Assembly (NCBI RefSeq): GCF_916858675.1 | Contig: NZ_CAKASM010000005.1 | Coordinates: 1 to 64,000, forward strand | Direction of reading: 5' to 3' | Source of the DNA: Sphingomonas sp. Leaf21 | Lineage (GTDB): Bacteria; Pseudomonadota; Alphaproteobacteria; Sphingomonadales; Sphingomonadaceae | Length of the DNA: 64,000 nt | In this document: positions 46,800 through 57,242 of the stretch, in pieces | Position numbering within the stretch: the first letter of the stretch is position 1 | How the letters are laid out: the number at the start of each line of letters is the position of its first letter | Notes under the pieces: generated by a model | Told to the model about the DNA's origin: nothing | Database searches by the model: none | Seen by the model: the letters and a program-made list of their open reading frames with translations, nothing else | Position numbers and translations under genes: made by a program

Positions 46800-46838
46800 C
46801 CCGACTCCCTAGCCCAACCCGTCTGATTCGACCAGCAC

Positions 46839-46863
46839 GGAACCCCGCGTCGGACGATCCGTT
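46839..46863 (+). promoter_or_regulatory. EcfG-type general stress promoter of hdeD
   Basis: GGAAC (46839-46843) and CGTT (46860-46863) are separated by 16 nt, matching the EcfG sigma-factor consensus that drives the alphaproteobacterial general stress response. Transcription would start near 46870, about 26 nt upstream of the hdeD start. Confidence 0.7.
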
Positions 46864-46895
46864 ACGGCATCAGAAGGATCCGTCCAATCCGGGAT

Positions 46896-47468
46896 ATGAT
46901 GATGACCGACACCGACCGTTCCTATGCGACCGCCGCCCGCCCCGGTGCGGGTTGGGGTTGGATCCTGGCTTACGGCGTGTTCTCGGCGCTGCTCGGCCTC
47001 GCCGCATTTGTGTTCCCCGTGCCCGCCACCTTCGCCGCGACGCTGGTCATCGGTGCGTTCTTCATCGCGACCGGGATCGTGTCGATCGGCGCGGGGCTTT
47101 TCGGCAAGGGGCATGAGGGGCGGGGCTACGCCATCGGCTTCGGCATCGTCTCGCTCGTCATCGGGCTGGTCATGGCGTTCGAGCCCGCCACCGGAGCGAT
47201 CTCGATCACGCTGCTCGTCGCCGCCTGGCTGATCCTGCGCGGCGTGCTGGAGATCGGGCTCGGCACCCGGATGCGGCGGCGGCGCGGCTGGATGATCGGG
47301 TTGGGGGTGCTCAACATCCTGCTCGCCGTGTTCGTGCTGGCGACACTGCCGTGGAGCGCGATGACCTTGCCGGGCTATATCCTGGGGCTCAGCTTCCTGT
47401 TCGGCGGGGTGATTTCGATCGCCTCCGCGCTGGACCACAAAAAGGGTGCGAGCGCGTTTTCGATGTGA
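46896..47468 (+). CDS. hdeD: HdeD-family membrane stress protein
   Basis: 190 residues with six membrane segments arranged in three pairs (AYGVFSALLGLAAFVFP, LVIGAFFIATGIVSIGAGLF, IGFGIVSLVIGLVMAFEP and so on), the short HdeD acid-resistance layout. It acts in the inner membrane; mechanism unresolved in the family. The promoter is a good EcfG site, so it probably belongs to the general stress regulon. It diverges from dnaE. Confidence 0.85.
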   Translation: MMMTDTDRSYATAARPGAGWGWILAYGVFSALLGLAAFVFPVPATFAATLVIGAFFIATGIVSIGAGLFGKGHEGRGYAIGFGIVSLVIGLVMAFEPATGAISITLLVAAWLILRGVLEIGLGTRMRRRRGWMIGLGVLNILLAVFVLATLPWSAMTLPGYILGLSFLFGGVISIASALDHKKGASAFSM

Positions 47469-47506
47469 GTGGTCGTTCCTGGGCTTCGCCCCCCGCGAGG
47501 TGAAGC

Positions 47507-47986
47507 TTACAACAGCCCCTCGATATCGTTCGCCAAATCCTCGGGCTTGGTCGTCGGAGCGTAGCGGCCCACGACCTGCCCGGCCCGGTCGACCAGGAAC
47601 TTGGTGAAGTTCCACTTGATCGCCCTGGTCCCCAATAGCCCCGGCGCCTCCGCCTTCAGCCATCGGAACAGCGGATCGGCATCGTCACCGTTCACATCGA
47701 CCTTCGCCATGACCGGGAAGGTCACGTCATAGGTCAGCGTACAGAAATTGGCGATCTCGTCCGCGTCCCCCGGCTCCTGTCCGCCGAACTGGTTGCAGGG
47801 AAAGCCGATGACCGTCAGCCCCCGGCCCTCATAGCGACGATGCAGCGCCTCCAGCCCCTCATATTGCGGGGTGAAGCCGCATTTGGAGGCGGTGTTGACG
47901 ATCAGCAGCACGCGTCCGGCAAAGGTCGACATATCGACCACCCGCCCGTCCGCCGCCCTGACGGTGAAATCCGCGATACCGCTCAT
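47507..47986 (-). CDS. glutathione peroxidase-family protein
   Basis: 159 residues. NTASKCGFTPQYEGLE holds the peroxidatic Cys (not selenocysteine), FPCNQFGGQEPG the second Cys and the catalytic Gln, and KWNFTKFLVD the catalytic Trp-Asn. Reduces lipid or organic peroxides, likely with thioredoxin in this Cys-type. ATG 47986 overlaps the acetyltransferase stop by 4 nt, last gene of the lolC-lolD-GNAT-gpx unit. Confidence 0.93.
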   Translation of the reverse strand: MSGIADFTVRAADGRVVDMSTFAGRVLLIVNTASKCGFTPQYEGLEALHRRYEGRGLTVIGFPCNQFGGQEPGDADEIANFCTLTYDVTFPVMAKVDVNGDDADPLFRWLKAEAPGLLGTRAIKWNFTKFLVDRAGQVVGRYAPTTKPEDLANDIEGLL

Positions 47987-48576
47987 CGGCGCTTCTCCAG
48001 AAGATAGTCGAGATTGGCACGAACGCCCGGCCATTCGCGGTCGACGATCGAATAGACCACGCTGTCGCGGATCCGGCCGTCGGCCATCACCTGATGCCCG
48101 CGCAGCACACCGTCCTTCCTGGCCCCGAGCCGCTCGATCGCCGCCTGGCTTCGCTTGTTGAGCGAGTCGGTGCGGATCTGGATGGCCTGGCAACCCATGA
48201 CCTCAAAGGCATAAGCGAGCAGCATCCGCTTCGCCTCGGTATTCACGCCCGTCCGCTGGACGCGGGTCGCGTAGAAGGTGCCGCCGATCTCCAGCCGACG
48301 ATGCGACGGCGCCATCCGCATATAGCGGGTCGTGCCCACCACGCCACCGTCGGGCGTCTCGACCGTGAACAGCAGCGCACGCCCGACGTCGCGTTCCTTC
48401 AACGCCGCCGCCAGCCAGCGTTCGGGCGTCTTCATCATCGACACATTGGCGTAGAAGATATCCCACAGATCGCCCTCGCGTGCCGCCTCGACCAGCGCGG
48501 GGAGGTCGTCCTCGGCAAAGGGGCGAAGCGTGACATGGCGACCGGTCAGCGTGGGCGTCTCGGTCCAGGCGGTCAT
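47983..48576 (-). CDS. GNAT-family N-acetyltransferase
   Basis: 197 residues like RimJ/RimL-type: [20 protein letters not shown] at the N-terminus, [20 protein letters not shown], and the acetyl-CoA region [19 protein letters not shown], then [20 protein letters not shown]. The acceptor is unknown; members modify protein N-termini or small amines. It overlaps lolD (upstream) and gpx (downstream) by 4 nt each. Confidence 0.88.
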   Translation of the reverse strand: MTAWTETPTLTGRHVTLRPFAEDDLPALVEAAREGDLWDIFYANVSMMKTPERWLAAALKERDVGRALLFTVETPDGGVVGTTRYMRMAPSHRRLEIGGTFYATRVQRTGVNTEAKRMLLAYAFEVMGCQAIQIRTDSLNKRSQAAIERLGARKDGVLRGHQVMADGRIRDSVVYSIVDREWPGVRANLDYLLEKRR

Positions 48577-49322
48577 TGCAGGCGTCCCTCGTGCAGCCGG
48601 ACGACGCGGTCCATCTTCTGCGCCAGCCGCTCGTTATGGGTGGCGACCAACGCCGCCGAGCCTTCGCCCCGCACCAGCCGCAGGAATTCGGCCAGCACGA
48701 CCTCCGAGGTGTGCTCATCGAGATTGCCGGTGGGCTCGTCGGCAAGGACGAGTGGCGGCTGGTTGGCCAGCGCGCGCGCCACCGCGACGCGCTGCTGCTC
48801 GCCGCCGGACAACTGGCTGGGGCGATGCGTCAGGCGATGCCCCAGGCCGAGCGCGGTCAGCAATCCCCTGGCGCGCTCATCGGCGGCGGCGGGCAGCTTG
48901 CCCTGCACCAGTTGCGGCAAGACGACATTCTCGATCGCGTTGAAGTCAGGCAGCAGGTGATGGAACTGGTAGACGAAGCCCAGATAGTCGCGCCGCGCGA
49001 TCGTGCGGCCATGCGAGTCGAGCTTCGACACCTCTTCGCCCGCGATCCGGATCGATCCGGAGAAACCGCCCTCCAGCAGGCCGACCGCCTGCAACAGCGT
49101 CGACTTGCCCGACCCGGACGGGCCGAGCAGCGCGACGATCTCTCCGGGCGCGACCGCCAGGTCGACGCCGCGCAGCACCTCGATCGTCTGGCCGCCCCGG
49201 GTGAAGCTGCGCGACAGGTCGCGCGTCTCCAGTACCGGCTGGGCGGTACGGGGCTGGCCGGTAACAGGCTGGCCAGTAAGAGGCTGAACCGCCGTGCCCA
49301 TGCGGATGATCGGATCATTCAT
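48573..49322 (-). CDS. lolD: lipoprotein-releasing ABC ATPase LolD
   Basis: 249 residues. Walker [13 protein letters not shown], signature [15 protein letters not shown], Walker [13 protein letters not shown] and switch VATHNE. The start ATG 49322 overlaps the lolC stop by 8 nt. The N-terminal about 30 residues hold a short degenerate TGQPxTGQP repeat, absent from usual LolD, and may be a linker; an internal start after it is possible. It powers detachment of lipoproteins from the inner membrane for transfer to LolA. Confidence 0.93.
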   Translation of the reverse strand: MNDPIIRMGTAVQPLTGQPVTGQPRTAQPVLETRDLSRSFTRGGQTIEVLRGVDLAVAPGEIVALLGPSGSGKSTLLQAVGLLEGGFSGSIRIAGEEVSKLDSHGRTIARRDYLGFVYQFHHLLPDFNAIENVVLPQLVQGKLPAAADERARGLLTALGLGHRLTHRPSQLSGGEQQRVAVARALANQPPLVLADEPTGNLDEHTSEVVLAEFLRLVRGEGSAALVATHNERLAQKMDRVVRLHEGRLQ

Positions 49323-50565
49323 AGCGCAGCACCTGAACCGGGTCCGTGCTCGCCGCCTTCCAGGCGGGGTAGAGCGTGGCGAGGAAGGAGAAGACGAGCG
49401 CCATCGACGCGATCACGATGACTTCGACGGGATCGGTCTTGGACGGCAATTCGGTGAGATAACGGATCGAGGGATCCCACAAATTCTGTCCCGTCACGAA
49501 CTGGACGAAGTTCACCACGCCCTGGCGATAGAAGAGGAACACCGCGCCCAACGCCAGTCCCGCGACCGTGCCGAGCGCGCCGATCGTCGTGCCGACGGTC
49601 ATGAAGATGCGCATCAGGCCGCCGCGCGTCGCGCCCATCGTCCTGAGGATGGCGATATCGCGCGTCTTGGCGCGGACCAGCATGATCAGCGAGGAGAGGA
49701 TGTTGAACACCGCGACCAGGATGATGATCGACAGCACGGTGAACATCGCCACGCGCTCGACCGCCAGCGCCTCGAACAATTGCGCGTTCATCGTCCGCCA
49801 GTCGGCGATCACCGCGCGTCCGCCCAGCTTGTCGGCCAGGGGCGCGAGTATCTGTCCGACCCGGTCGGCATCGACCGTCTGAACCTCGATCATCCCGACC
49901 GCGTCGCCCATCAGGAGCAGCGTCTGCGCATCCTCGATCGGCATGATGATATAGGCCTTGTCATAGTCGTACACGCCGATCTCGAAGATCGCGCCGACCC
50001 GGTAGCTGACGATACGCGGAACCGTGCCGAAGGGCGTCGTCTGTCCCTGCGGGCTGATCAGCGAAATCTCGGAGCCGACGGTCGCGCCCAGCGCCTCGGC
50101 CAGGCGGCTGCCGATCGCGATCCGGCCGCTGCCCGGTGTGATGCTGTTCAGGTCGCCCATCACGATCTTGGAGCGGATCGCGGAGTTGCCGCGGATATCC
50201 GCGACGCGCATCCCGCGGACCAGCACCGCCTCGACCCGGCCGTTGTAGCTGGACATCAGCGGCTGCTCGATCATCGGCACCGCGCTGGTCACGCCCGGCG
50301 TCGCGCGGGCGTCGCGGACGATGTCGCGCCAGTCGGGCAGACGGCCACCGACCCCCTGCACCACCGCATGGCCGTTCAGCCCGACGATCTTGTCGAACAG
50401 TTCGGCCCTGAAACCGTTCATCACGCTCATGACGATGACCAGCGCGGCGACGCCGAGCATCACCGCGACCAGGCTGATCGAGGCGACGAGGAAGATGAAC
50501 GCCTCCCCCTTGCCCGGCAGCAGATAGCGCCGCGCGATCAACCGTTCGTAACGAGACAGGATCAT
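49315..50565 (-). CDS. lipoprotein-releasing permease LolC/LolE type
   Basis: 416 residues from ATG 50565. Four membrane segments flank a large periplasmic domain: first helix [21 protein letters not shown], then [17 protein letters not shown], which is the LolC/LolE hallmark; C-terminal helices include [19 protein letters not shown] and [16 protein letters not shown], ending DPVQVLRYE. It is the only permease here, so it probably homodimerises (LolF-like). Upstream readings to 50814 have no signal and are rejected. Confidence 0.92.
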   Translation of the reverse strand: MILSRYERLIARRYLLPGKGEAFIFLVASISLVAVMLGVAALVIVMSVMNGFRAELFDKIVGLNGHAVVQGVGGRLPDWRDIVRDARATPGVTSAVPMIEQPLMSSYNGRVEAVLVRGMRVADIRGNSAIRSKIVMGDLNSITPGSGRIAIGSRLAEALGATVGSEISLISPQGQTTPFGTVPRIVSYRVGAIFEIGVYDYDKAYIIMPIEDAQTLLLMGDAVGMIEVQTVDADRVGQILAPLADKLGGRAVIADWRTMNAQLFEALAVERVAMFTVLSIIILVAVFNILSSLIMLVRAKTRDIAILRTMGATRGGLMRIFMTVGTTIGALGTVAGLALGAVFLFYRQGVVNFVQFVTGQNLWDPSIRYLTELPSKTDPVEVIVIASMALVFSFLATLYPAWKAASTDPVQVLRYE

Positions 50566-50856
50566 TGAGGTCCGATCGATCCATGAAGAAAGCGAAATGC
50601 CGTCAGGCTGTAGGAGCGCGGCCGGGTGCTGGCAATGCCGCGCCCCGCCGGCTCGGTAAAACCGGCGACTCCGGACATTGTTGCGCGGGCGCCACACAAC
50701 CGCGCCAATCGTAGCGCGGATGCCGCAAGAGGGATGACAAGCCCGCCCCCCCTGCCGTAACACACTCTTACTGAGACACAGGCAGCAACGGCCGTGGTTC
50801 GGGGATTGCTCCAACGCTCACCCAACGAGGTTGATGCGGGAGCGGGAAAAGGGGGC

Positions 50857-50908
50857 TGACGAGCGATCGTCACGCAGGCGCCCGGATCGGAAACGGTCCG
50901 GGCGTTTG
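50857..50908 (+). ncRNA. candidate structured RNA with intrinsic terminator
   Basis: Two perfect consecutive hairpins lie in the 630-bp gap: TGACGA-GCGA-TCGTCA (50857-50872, GNRA tetraloop) and CGCCCGGA...TCCGGGCG (50879-50904, 10-nt loop), the second followed by TTTGT. Upstream is a purine-rich run (50841-50855). Only the plus strand has the U-tail, opposite to both flanking genes, so a small plus-strand RNA is more plausible than a gene terminator. The 5' end is not determined. Confidence 0.35.
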
Positions 50909-51094
50909 TCATTCCGGCACCAACGACGATCGCTCCACGCTTGGGAAAAGCCGCCGGAACCGGCGTGGGAAACGGGGAGCTTCCAGACTCCGTCCCCAGA
51001 TGCCGGCCCGGCGCCCGTTCACGGGACCTCTGTCTTAGCAGACCAAGATGAACCGAATGTGGACGAATCCTGCGATTCGTCGGAGGGCGGCATA

Positions 51095-51183
51095 CCCCTC
51101 CACCACTCGCTTACGCGAGCGCCCCCCTCCCCAAGCAAGCTTGGGGAGGGGGACCGCCGGGCGTCGGCCCGGTGGTGGAGGGG
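51095..51183. repeat. REP-like palindrome, copy 1
   Basis: CCCCTCCACCAC (51095-51106) pairs with GTGGTGGAGGGG (51172-51183). Nested inside is a strong stem CCCCTCCCCAAG/CTTGGGGAGGGG. Related blocks occur at 54494-54623 and 56985-57066. It lies 12 nt beyond a receptor stop codon, a typical place for REP elements, and may end or stabilise its transcript. Confidence 0.7.
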
Positions 51184-51195
51184 CAGGCCCCGGCG

Positions 51196-53652
51196 TCAGA
51201 ACGACTTGGAGATGGTGAACCCATAGGTTCGCGGATCGCCCGGCTGGCCGACGATCAGCCCGGTCGACCCCGACTGCGTCGCGAGCAGCTCGTAATAGTC
51301 GTGGTCGAACAGGTTGCGGACCCAGACGAACGCGTTCCAGCTCCCCGGTGCCTTGAACCCAGCACGGACATTGGACAGGCTGTATCCGTTGATGTCGGTA
51401 TAGGCCGAACGCGACGGGTTGGACGAGAATTTGGACCGATAGCTGCCGTCATAGCCGAGGTAGAATTGCCCCTCCGTCCCCGCCACGGTCGCGGGCAGGT
51501 CATATTCCGCGCCGTAGGAGAAGGCCCAGCGCGACACGCCCGGCAGCCACTGGCCCGAGATATCGCAATAGGGCAGCGAGTTGCCCGGCGTTCCCGCCGG
51601 TGCCGGGGTGCCCACGATCTGGCCGTTCACCACGGGCAGCGCGGTGCCGCCCGCCAATTCGGGCGGGCACGGCGCATTGGTGAAACGGGTGTAGCGCGCG
51701 TCGGTGAATGCGGCGTTGGCATAGACGTTGAACCGCTGTGTCGGGCGGAAGGCCGAATCGATCTCGATCCCGCGCGTCCTGACCCGCCCGGCATTGGCGA
51801 GATAACCGCGCAGGACGTTGACCTGGAGATTGTTCACTGTGGCCTGATAGTCGCCGATCTCGGTCCAGAAGCCCGCGATATTCACCGTCGCGCGGCGGTC
51901 GGCGAACTGGGTCTTGAGCCCCAGCTCGAAGTGATTGACCTTTTCCGGCTTCACCGTCTGCGTCGCGAGGATCGGATTGTTCTGCGCATCGAGCGGCAGG
52001 CCCGACAGGTTGATGCCGCCGGACTTATAGCTGCGCGCATAGGTCGCATAATAATGGACGTTCGGATTGAACGCATAGGCGATGGTCAGGTCGCCCGACA
52101 GGTTCCAGTTGGTGAAGGACGGCGAGTAGTTCTGCGGTGCCAGCACCCCGCGCTGGTCGCTGGTCAGGTTGGTCGACCCCGCGCCGTTGGTCACGATCGA
52201 GAGATAGGATCCGTCCTTGCGATCATAGTTGAGCCGCAGTCCCGGCGACACCGACAGGCGATCGTCGACATGCCAGGTCAGCTTGCCGAACAGCGCCGCC
52301 GACGTGTTGGTGAAGCCGATCGTGTTGCGCGCGGTCAGCCCGTTGAGCGTCGCGGGATTGCGCCCCGCCGCACTGGTGGGATTGAGCAGGAACGCGCTCG
52401 CCGCCGGACCCTGGACCTGCAGGCCCTGGGTGTCGATCGACTGCCAGAAGTAGAACGCGCCCAGCACGTAGTCGAGGGTCCGCTTGCCGTTGGACGCGAT
52501 GCGCAGTTCCTGGGTCACCTGGGTCTGCTGCGACGGGTTCGCCGAGACGGTGGTGATCGGCAGGCCGATAAAGTCGCGGTCGTTGGACGGATCCCAGTGC
52601 CAGAAGCGCCAGGCCGAGACGCTGGTCAGGGTCGCGTCGCCGACATCCCAATTGGCGACCAGCGACAGGCCGCCCAATTCCTGCTTGGCCCGCAGATCGG
52701 TATCGACATCGGTCACCCGGTCGAAGGCATCGGTCGAGGGCACGCTATAGCCCTGCGCCGCCGCCAGCGCCGCATATTGCCGGTTGAGCGGCCGCTGCGT
52801 CGCGCCGACCCGCGCATAATATTGGACGCAGCAATTGGGGTTCTGGCGCGCATAATCGCCCGACAGGGTCAGGTCGAGGGTGGGGGTGGCGTGCCACAGG
52901 AACTGGCTGCGCAGCGACAGATTGTCCTGGCCGTTCTGCCACTCGTCCTGCCGCGTGTTCCAGATGGTGCCACGCCGCGACGTGATCGAGGTCGACAGCC
53001 GTACCGCGACCTTGTCGTCGACCAGCGGTCCCGAAACCGAGGCCTTTGCCTGGAAGAAGTCGTAATTGCCCGCGCTCAGCTCGACCCGCGCTTCCGGCGT
53101 GAAGCTGGGCGGGCGGGTGATGATGTTGATCGCCCCCGCCGTGGTGTTCTTGCCATAGAGCGTGCCCTGCGGACCGCGCAGCACCTCGATCCGCTCGGTA
53201 TCGGTGAAGTCGAACGTCGCCGAGGCGATGCGGCTGTAATAGACCTGATCGACATAGATGCCGACGCCCTGCTCGATCCCGTCATTGGTCAGCCCGAACG
53301 GCGCGCCGAGCCCGCGGATATTCGCCGCCGAATTACGCGGGTTGGTCGAATAGAATTGCAGCGTCGGCTGGATCTGGGTCAGCCGGTTGACATTGTACGT
53401 CCCCGTCTCGGCCAGCGCGGTGCCGCCGATCACCGACATCGCGATGGGGACGCTCTGGATCGTCTCGGCGCGGCGGCGCGCGGTGACGACGACATCGCCG
53501 CCGCCCTGCTGCGCGGTGCCCAACCGGCCCTCGTCTCGCCGCCCCTCGGTCGTGGGCGCGGTGACGACCGACGTGTCCTGTGGATCGCCGGGCGGAGCCG
53601 CCTGGGGCGCGCTGCTCTGGGCGGCCAGGATCAGGGCCAGGGTGAAGGACAT
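51196..53652 (-). CDS. TonB-dependent outer membrane receptor
   Basis: 818 residues from ATG 53652, with GGGGAG 6 nt upstream. A signal peptide (SFTLALILAAQSSAP), a short linker, then the TonB box/plug starting VVVTARRRAETIQSVPIAMS and VLRGPQGTLYGKNTTAGAIN, a very typical plug of the sphingomonad FecA/CirA-like receptors. The barrel ends TYGFTISKSF. The ligand is unknown; receptors of this sort commonly take up siderophores, sugars or aromatic compounds. A REP-like element follows. Confidence 0.93.
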   Translation of the reverse strand: MSFTLALILAAQSSAPQAAPPGDPQDTSVVTAPTTEGRRDEGRLGTAQQGGGDVVVTARRRAETIQSVPIAMSVIGGTALAETGTYNVNRLTQIQPTLQFYSTNPRNSAANIRGLGAPFGLTNDGIEQGVGIYVDQVYYSRIASATFDFTDTERIEVLRGPQGTLYGKNTTAGAINIITRPPSFTPEARVELSAGNYDFFQAKASVSGPLVDDKVAVRLSTSITSRRGTIWNTRQDEWQNGQDNLSLRSQFLWHATPTLDLTLSGDYARQNPNCCVQYYARVGATQRPLNRQYAALAAAQGYSVPSTDAFDRVTDVDTDLRAKQELGGLSLVANWDVGDATLTSVSAWRFWHWDPSNDRDFIGLPITTVSANPSQQTQVTQELRIASNGKRTLDYVLGAFYFWQSIDTQGLQVQGPAASAFLLNPTSAAGRNPATLNGLTARNTIGFTNTSAALFGKLTWHVDDRLSVSPGLRLNYDRKDGSYLSIVTNGAGSTNLTSDQRGVLAPQNYSPSFTNWNLSGDLTIAYAFNPNVHYYATYARSYKSGGINLSGLPLDAQNNPILATQTVKPEKVNHFELGLKTQFADRRATVNIAGFWTEIGDYQATVNNLQVNVLRGYLANAGRVRTRGIEIDSAFRPTQRFNVYANAAFTDARYTRFTNAPCPPELAGGTALPVVNGQIVGTPAPAGTPGNSLPYCDISGQWLPGVSRWAFSYGAEYDLPATVAGTEGQFYLGYDGSYRSKFSSNPSRSAYTDINGYSLSNVRAGFKAPGSWNAFVWVRNLFDHDYYELLATQSGSTGLIVGQPGDPRTYGFTISKSF

Positions 53653-53761
53653 GGAAGCTCCCCTTTTGATTTCATCTCCCATTCACACATCGTTTTAGTA
53701 GGGTTTCAAGTCAGCCATGGCTTGGGGCGCGGCAAGATTTGCTTTTCGATCCGCAAAGGCC

Positions 53762-53789
53762 CTTGAACGCCAATTCCGTCGAACCATAT
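53762..53789 (+). promoter_or_regulatory. RpoH (sigma-32) heat-shock promoter
   Basis: CTTGAA (53762-53767) and CCATAT (53784-53789) are spaced by 16 nt, close to the alphaproteobacterial RpoH consensus (CTTG at -35, CCATAT-like -10). Predicted start near 53797 gives a 100-nt leader before hsp20. Confidence 0.75.
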
Positions 53790-53796
53790 GGGTTCG

Positions 53797-53896
53797 CGTG
53801 CGGTGCCGGTTCCGGGCCGCACGGATGGTCGGGCCGCCCCGCGCCGGGGCGACGCGGCCGATCCCGTTTCAATTCGCTTCGACTGGAGGTTTTGAC
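53797..53896 (+). promoter_or_regulatory. ROSE-like RNA thermometer in hsp20 leader
   Basis: The leader has three consecutive hairpins: 53797-53823 (7-bp stem), 53832-53859 (GGCCG...CGGCC with inner GCCCC/GGGGC) and 53870-53894. The last buries the Shine-Dalgarno GGAGG (53885-53889) by pairing with TTCGCTTC; it has a bulged G (53876), two U-U mismatches and a 4-nt loop. This is the architecture of ROSE elements, which melt at heat shock and free the ribosome site in alphaproteobacterial small heat-shock genes. Confidence 0.7.
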
Positions 53897-54373
53897 ATGC
53901 GTATCGATCTGACCCCGTACCGCCGTTCGACCATCGGCTTCGACCGGCTGTTCGATCTGCTGGAGGCCAATTCGCGGGCTGCTTCGGCGGAGAATTATCC
54001 CCCCTTCAATCTCGAGCGTCTGGCCGATGACCGGTATCGCATCACCCTGGCGGTGGCCGGTTTCGCGCGTGACGAGATCGAGATCACCGCGCAGCAGAAC
54101 ATGCTGCTCGTCACCGGCAAGAAGGATGACAAGGCGGGCTCGCCCAACTTCCTGCATGTCGGCATCGCCAATCGCTCGTTCGAGCGGCGCTTCGAACTGG
54201 CGGACTTCGTGTTCGTCGAGGATGCGCGGCTGAACGACGGCCTGCTCGTCATCGACCTCGTCCGCGAGGTGCCCGAGGCGATGAAGCCCAAGACGATCGC
54301 GATCAAGACGGGCCAGCCGCTCGCCGCGGTGGAGCATCACGCCGACGCGGCCGACGAGGCCAAGGCGGCGTAA
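53897..54373 (+). CDS. small heat-shock protein Hsp20
   Basis: 158 residues from ATG 53897. Alpha-crystallin domain about residues 35-135: YPPFNLERLADDRYRITLAV, GFARDEIEITAQQNMLLVTG, SFERRFELADFVFVEDARL, NDGLLVIDLVREVPE. The start MRIDLTPYRRSTIGFDRLFD is the conserved IbpA-type N-terminus. It holds unfolding proteins for refolding. A sigma-32 promoter and a ROSE-like leader precede it, and a strong terminator follows. Confidence 0.94.
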   Translation: MRIDLTPYRRSTIGFDRLFDLLEANSRAASAENYPPFNLERLADDRYRITLAVAGFARDEIEITAQQNMLLVTGKKDDKAGSPNFLHVGIANRSFERRFELADFVFVEDARLNDGLLVIDLVREVPEAMKPKTIAIKTGQPLAAVEHHADAADEAKAA

Positions 54374-54408
54374 CAGGCTCGACGTCTTACCCTCCCTGAA
54401 GACGTCGC

Positions 54409-54445
54409 GGGGCGTCCGGACCGACGGGTCCGGGCGCCCTTTGTT
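54409..54445 (+). terminator. hsp20 intrinsic terminator
   Basis: CCGGACC (54416-54422) pairs with GGTCCGG (54427-54433), extended by a GGGCG/GCGCCC base, followed by TTTGTTTT. It is a textbook rho-independent terminator 35 nt beyond the hsp20 stop. Confidence 0.85.
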
Positions 54446-54493
54446 TTGAACGCCCAGGTCCGTTCAGGCCGAGCGAACCGAGGAGGAGCCATT

Positions 54494-54623
54494 CCTCCCC
54501 AGTCTCGCCTGGGCAGGGGGACCGCGCCCGCAGGGCGTGGTGGAGGGGCTTGGCCGGTACGTCCTTGCCCCTCCACCATCGCGGGCGCGATGGTCCCCCT
54601 CCCCGAGCAAAGCTCAGGGAGGA
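54494..54623. repeat. REP-like palindrome, two head-to-head units
   Basis: Unit one (54494-54548) runs CCTCCCCAG...CAGGGGGACCG...GTGGTGGAGGGG, and unit two (54568-54623) runs CCCCTCCACCA...TGGTCCCCCTCCCC..., its near mirror image. The shared blocks GGGGACC and GGTGGAGGGG tie it to the copies at 51095 and 56985. It lies between hsp20 and pyrG. Confidence 0.7.
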
Positions 54624-54762
54624 CCGGGATCACCATGCCCCGTTCCGGCTGAGCGCCGTCGAAGCCGACGTCTCGCCATCCCTCGCCCAGCCTCCGACTT
54701 CGCTGAGGCCGAACGGCAAAAGCAAAACCCCGCCCCCATCAACCGGGAGCGGGGTTCCGAGA

Positions 54763-56424
<1,662 letters not shown>

Positions 56425-56462
56425 CTAGCTTGGATGGGGTGGATACGACAACAGCAAAGATG

Positions 56463-56490
56463 CGCGCCGCCGACGATTTGCGGCGGCGCG
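56463..56490. terminator. hairpin between secG and pyrG
   Basis: CGCGCCGCCG (56463-56472) faces CGGCGGCGCG (56481-56490) across 8 nt, a perfect 10-bp stem 29 nt beyond the secG stop. On the plus strand it is followed by TTTG; on the minus strand there is no immediate U-run, so it may attenuate rather than fully end secG transcripts. Confidence 0.5.
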
Positions 56491-56518
56491 TTTGCCTAAG
56501 CTGCGATGAAATCAGGAT

Positions 56519-56893
56519 TTAGCGCGCGAGCGGGACCGCCGAATTGTCGGCAGGCTGGGTGTTCGCGGGCGCCGCCGCGCTACCGGTCGGGACCGGCGCG
56601 GGTGCGGGCTGGGTGATCGGCGCCTGAGTCGCGGGCGTGCGGGCCAGCGAGGTGTCGATCGCGGGCGCGCTGCGCGTTGCGGCCATCACCGCCAGAAGGA
56701 TCGAGAAGCCGACGAACGCCGTCGCCAGCACCGCGGTCGCCCGGCTGAGGAAATCCGCCGCGCCGCGCGCCGACATCAGCCCCGACGGGCTGCCGCCCAT
56801 GCCCAGACCGCCGCCTTCCGACTTCTGCATGAGGATCACCGTGACCAGGGTCGCGGCGATGAGAGCGTGGATGACGAGCAGAAATGCGAACAT
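56519..56893 (-). CDS. secG: preprotein translocase subunit SecG
   Basis: 124 residues from ATG 56893. Two membrane helices, FAFLLVIHALIAATLVTVILM and ATAVLATAFVGFSILLAVMA, flank the family loop QKSEGGGLGMGGSPSGLMSA. A long Pro/Ala/Thr tail follows, common in alphaproteobacterial SecG. It is part of SecYEG. The longer frame to 57157 runs through the REP repeat and is rejected. Confidence 0.93.
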   Translation of the reverse strand: MFAFLLVIHALIAATLVTVILMQKSEGGGLGMGGSPSGLMSARGAADFLSRATAVLATAFVGFSILLAVMAATRSAPAIDTSLARTPATQAPITQPAPAPVPTGSAAAPANTQPADNSAVPLAR

Positions 56894-56984
56894 GAGGCGC
56901 GTGTGATCCCGATGGAGGGTGTGCGAAACCGCGCACATAGGCGACACGGGTGGCAGGATCAACCATGCGGGGGATATCCCCTGT

Positions 56985-57066
56985 TCCTCCCTGAGCTTTG
57001 CTCGGGGAGGGGGACCGCTCGCGTGGGCGAGTGGTGGAGGGCCAGCACCCCTGCCCCTCGACCACG
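56985..57066. repeat. REP-like palindrome, copy 3
   Basis: TCCTCCCTGAGC-ttt-GCTCGGGGAGGGGGACCG, then CTCGCGTGGGCGAG and GTGGTGGAGGG, and after a short gap a reverse CCCCTCGACCAC. The block GGGGAGGGGGACCG is identical to that of copy 1 and the GTGGTGGAGGG motif is common to all. It sits in the 349-bp gap between secG and the divergent MarR-like gene. Confidence 0.68.
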
Positions 57067-57242
57067 CCGTGACGGGTGCAGTCCCCGCCCGATCTGGCGA
57101 CAGGAAGGAATAGAGGCGGAAAAGCCTTGATCCATCTTGTTCGCTTCGGTGGAACATGAGTGGAAACCCTCACCGATAAAGGGCGTTATGACTACGAAAC
57201 AACGCCCGGCAAAGCCCGGCTCAGCCATTGGAATCGCCACCC

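Larger units (their letters stand above)
50566..51195. other. long intergenic between lolC and TonB receptor
   Basis: I see no protein gene in this 630-bp stretch. It holds the candidate structured RNA (50857-50908) and a REP-like palindrome (51095-51183) that lies immediately beyond the stop of the TonB receptor. The part from 50580 to 50820 shows nothing I can support beyond the probable lolC promoter. Confidence 0.4.

Noticed and set aside
43587..46826. 1079-residue open frame opposite dnaE
   Set aside because: Antisense shadow produced by GC-rich third positions; composition is His/Arg/Gln-rich with no recognisable domain, while dnaE is unambiguous.
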